A stretch of 64,000 bases of DNA from the NCBI GenBank assembly GCA_020974905.1, contig CP087563.1, forward strand, positions 5,332,001 to 5,396,000, read 5' to 3'. Shown one piece after another: positions 61,682 through 64,000 of the stretch. Source of the DNA: Planctomycetes bacterium syqfu. GTDB lineage: Bacteria > Planctomycetota > Phycisphaerae > Phycisphaerales > Phycisphaeraceae. The notes beneath the pieces are model-generated. The model searched no databases. It was not told where the DNA came from and saw only the letters and a list, made by a program, of their open reading frames with translations. A program made the translations under genes and the position numbers. Positions within the stretch are counted from its first letter, which is position 1; each line of letters begins with the position of its first letter.

Positions 61682-62731
61682 TCAGTCGTCTACCAGGGAG
61701 CGCAGGTACAGGTTGGATTTCATCTCCTGGGGCAGGTCGCCGTGCTTGCGGAACTGCCCCGGGGACATGCTTGACCAGCGTTTAAAGGCACTGCTGAATG
61801 AGGCGTCCGACGAATAGCCCAGCTCGATGGCAATGCGTTTGATCCCCATTTTCTGACCACGCAGTAATGTGCATGCCCAGTGCATCCTGATCTCATGCAG
61901 ATAGGCCATGGGGGTCTGGTTCAGACACTGTTGAAAGCGTGCAGCAAAGGCTGAGCGGGACATACCCACTTCACTTGCCAACGAGGAGACGGTCCAGTTG
62001 TCACCCGGTTGGCGATGCAGACATTTAAGAGCGTGGAAGATTTCCGGGTCCGTGAGAATACTGCTCTGATCACCGGGTTGATGCGTGTTTTCCTGGGCGT
62101 TATAGCAGCGCATCGCATGCAGCAGCAGGGCACGTGACAAATAGTCGGTGATCCCGCGCCAACCTGGTTGTTTGTGGATCAGTTCCGCATGAATATTGTG
62201 AATCAACTCGGATGTCGCACCGGGTAAGCGATTCCGCCGCCCTTTGATATGCAGGTAACGTGGCAAGACACTCAAGAGTCGTGAGCTTTCCGCTTGCTTG
62301 AATACATAAAAAGCACATGAGATACGTGTGAGTTTGCCCCCGCCCCCAAGGTTCAAACCCAGATGATTGTCCACCAGATCCGGGCTCAGTACATCCAGGA
62401 GTTCCTGTTTTGGCGTTTGGGGATGGTCGCTGAGCGTGCTGATACAGTCATTGCGAAAAACGAATATATCACCCGACTGAAGGTGCAGGTGTTCTTTGAG
62501 ATGTTCATCTTTGAAATAGCAATTGCCTCGAACCATCGCAAAAACAATCAGCGAAACGGCTTTGCCAACATTGCTCGCAGGGGCTCTGATCCCCCACGGT
62601 GCGGTGTAATCGCAGAAACTCACAGGGCGGACATTGCAGCGGTGACTTTTGAGCAACTGATCCACAATGTCCACCAACCCCGAAAGTTCAGTTGGCACCG
62701 TTTCCTGCGAATCAAGGTGGTCTTCGCACAT
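61682..62731 (-). CDS. AraC-family transcriptional regulator (cupin_6 type)
   Basis: About 349 residues. The N-terminal AraC-type cupin domain has 'LIVFAMVRGNCYFKDEHLKE', 'LQSGDIFVFRNDCISTLSDH' and a glycine run before 'GGGKLTRISCAFYVF'. The C-terminal double HTH spans about 245-345 and includes 'ASEVGMSRSAFAARFQQCLN'. This subtype differs from the array regulators. The ATG at 62731 follows GAGAGGGAGGCT; a frame opening at 62794 adds 21 residues. It points away from fucU and may control it. Confidence 0.88.
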   Translation of the reverse strand: MCEDHLDSQETVPTELSGLVDIVDQLLKSHRCNVRPVSFCDYTAPWGIRAPASNVGKAVSLIVFAMVRGNCYFKDEHLKEHLHLQSGDIFVFRNDCISTLSDHPQTPKQELLDVLSPDLVDNHLGLNLGGGGKLTRISCAFYVFKQAESSRLLSVLPRYLHIKGRRNRLPGATSELIHNIHAELIHKQPGWRGITDYLSRALLLHAMRCYNAQENTHQPGDQSSILTDPEIFHALKCLHRQPGDNWTVSSLASEVGMSRSAFAARFQQCLNQTPMAYLHEIRMHWACTLLRGQKMGIKRIAIELGYSSDASFSSAFKRWSSMSPGQFRKHGDLPQEMKSNLYLRSLVDD

Positions 62732-63022
62732 AGCCTCCCTCTCACCTGTTCTCCACCCGAAGAAATGATCAGGGGGTCGAAACGTCAACCCCATTTATTT
62801 CCATAAAGGGTATGTCTAAGTATATATCTCTATAGCCAATCGCCAAGCTAAAAAATAATTTAGTTCGTTGAATTGAATGTATGCTCGAATCGGAAAACGT
62901 GCCTTACCTTGTGGGAATTGGATACAGATTGCCAAGGCCATGTCGGTGTTGATGTCCGGGGGGTACAATGCTTCAAGTCCGATTCATTTCATTGAGAGTC
63001 ATAACACGAGATTGGAACAACG
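62732..63022. other. intergenic region between the AraC gene and fucU
   Basis: About 290 bases, AT-rich in its first half. It should contain divergent promoters for the regulator and for fucU, but I cannot place boxes reliably. No gene seen. Confidence 0.35.
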
Positions 63023-63457
63023 ATGCTCAAAGGTATTTCCCCGTTACTGAGTCCTGAACTGCTTGCTGAACTTTGCCGCATGGGCCATGGCGATGAGTTG
63101 ATTTTAGCGGATGCTCATTTTCCAGGTAATACATTCAATGACAAGGTTTTGCGTGCAGATGGACTGGGTGTCCCCCAACTGCTTGATGCGATCCTCCCAC
63201 TGTTTGAACTCGATAGTTACGTCGATCATCCATTGGTGATGATGGCTGCCGTCAAGGGTGACGAACTCGATCCGGCTGTCGAAGCAAGCTACCGTGTCCC
63301 CATCGACAAGCATGCCCCCGGCACCGCTGCCATTGCACGCATCGATCGCTTCGACTTCTACGATCGCGCCAAAGACGCCTACATGGTGGTCATGACCGGC
63401 GAAACCGCCAAGTATGGCAACATCATCCTCAAAAAAGGTGTCACACCTGTCCCCTGA
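63023..63457 (+). CDS. fucU: L-fucose mutarotase
   Basis: 144 residues, full family length. The RbsD/FucU family pattern is clear: '[20 protein letters not shown]', then '[16 protein letters not shown]' with the catalytic-region His22, '[18 protein letters not shown]' and C-terminal '[15 protein letters not shown]'. FucU interconverts the alpha and beta anomers of L-fucose so that fucose isomerase can use it; some relatives act on other sugars. It lies between an AraC regulator and a secreted carbohydrate-binding-like protein, in keeping with fucose or fucoidan use. Confidence 0.92.
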   Translation: MLKGISPLLSPELLAELCRMGHGDELILADAHFPGNTFNDKVLRADGLGVPQLLDAILPLFELDSYVDHPLVMMAAVKGDELDPAVEASYRVPIDKHAPGTAAIARIDRFDFYDRAKDAYMVVMTGETAKYGNIILKKGVTPVP

Positions 63458-63519
63458 TCCGACTTGACTGAGTACGAAATAGTCGTATTATTCCAGTACT
63501 CTAATACACTGGAGGTGTC

Positions 63520-64000
63520 ATGTTTCGATCCTCGCACTGCAATCGGGCCTGGTTTGGGGTTCTGCTCGGTCTGATCGTCTCAGCCTTACTCCATGCCTCA
63601 CCGTATCAAGCCGGAGACATGGTTTACCAACTGGACATGCAAAGCGCAGTGGTGCAAAGTCGGCCGTTGATTGACGGTGCACAATGGGTCAAAGACGGAC
63701 CCGACGGACAAGTCTGCTACCAGATCACGGTTGGCAAAGCACTTGGCCCAAACATGAACGCCAGCGCCTTTCCCATCGATCTCGCGCCGTACCGTGGTCT
63801 GTACATGCAACTGTCCTGCAAAGTCAAAGCACAGGATGTCACCCAGCCTCGCCAATCCTGGAACGGCATCAAATGCATGCTCAACTACAAAACACCGACC
63901 ACCGGCGAACATTGGCACAATCAAGGCAATGTCTTCGGCAGCTTCGATTGGAAAACCATCAACACCAACTTCATGGTCCCCAACGATGCTGCTGCCGGCC
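63520..64000 (+). CDS. secreted protein, N-terminal part (runs off window)
   Basis: The first 160 codons are present. GGAGG lies 4 bases before the ATG. A signal peptide of about 27 residues ends near 'LLHASPYQ'. The following region has a beta-sandwich, carbohydrate-binding-module-like feel ('YRGLYMQLSCKVKAQDV', 'IKCMLNYKTP', 'GSFDWKTINTNFMVP'), as seen at the front of planctomycete glycoside hydrolases. The catalytic part, if any, is outside the window, so the enzyme class is unknown. Confidence 0.75.
   Translation, partial: MFRSSHCNRAWFGVLLGLIVSALLHASPYQAGDMVYQLDMQSAVVQSRPLIDGAQWVKDGPDGQVCYQITVGKALGPNMNASAFPIDLAPYRGLYMQLSCKVKAQDVTQPRQSWNGIKCMLNYKTPTTGEHWHNQGNVFGSFDWKTINTNFMVPNDAAAG

Overview
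The window most resembles a planctomycete of the Phycisphaerae type. The evidence is a giant secreted protein with an N-terminal LEPR-xLL motif, a membrane protein with the paired CxxC 'CAQC...CPEC' ribbon common in that group, and Shine-Dalgarno-led genes of moderate GC. No taxonomic search was possible, so this is inference from motifs.

Layout. 1-1256: 3' part of 23S rRNA, 5S rRNA and a strong terminator. 1333-3175: two small coupled membrane proteins and an aldo/keto reductase. 3545-11347: a 2600-residue LEPR surface protein with seven FG-GAP blades and several beta-helix blocks. 11527-13711: a zinc-ribbon membrane protein and a Fur-family regulator.

13834-49893 is the centre of the window: about 36 kb built from nine small cassettes. 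Each has an AraC-family regulator facing, divergently, a short operon with an iron-dependent oxygenase-like gene (eight phytanoyl-CoA-dioxygenase-family proteins, one ferritin-like protein) and one or two uroporphyrinogen-decarboxylase-fold proteins of the MtaA/CmuA methyltransferase group. Neighbouring cassettes mostly sit tail to tail and several overlap at their 3' ends. In the middle (36082-42899) is a shared-looking hub: a corrinoid protein, a UroD-thioredoxin fusion, a G3E GTPase, a PocR-domain AraC regulator and a DUF1638-ferredoxin-RACo corrinoid reactivator. I propose a battery of substrate-specific oxygenase/methyltransferase modules feeding one corrinoid methyl-transfer machine. The substrates are unknown; methylated sugars or quaternary amines are possibilities only.

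49980-55661: a ribose-type sugar ABC transporter (binding lipoprotein, double ATPase, permease), then an FAD-dependent oxidoreductase with an IclR regulator on the other strand. 55665-55892: a heptanucleotide tandem repeat and a 23-bp inverted repeat. 55926-60742 (minus strand): a complete phosphite uptake and oxidation operon in the order ptxA-ptxB-ptxC-ptxD-ptxE, with a convincing phosphite dehydrogenase. 60743-61681 has no convincing gene. The right end holds another AraC regulator, an L-fucose mutarotase (fucU) and the start of a secreted protein that runs off the window.

Starts were chosen by Shine-Dalgarno sequence and family alignment; several differ from the longest possible reading frame. 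All family assignments come from reading motifs, not from database searches.
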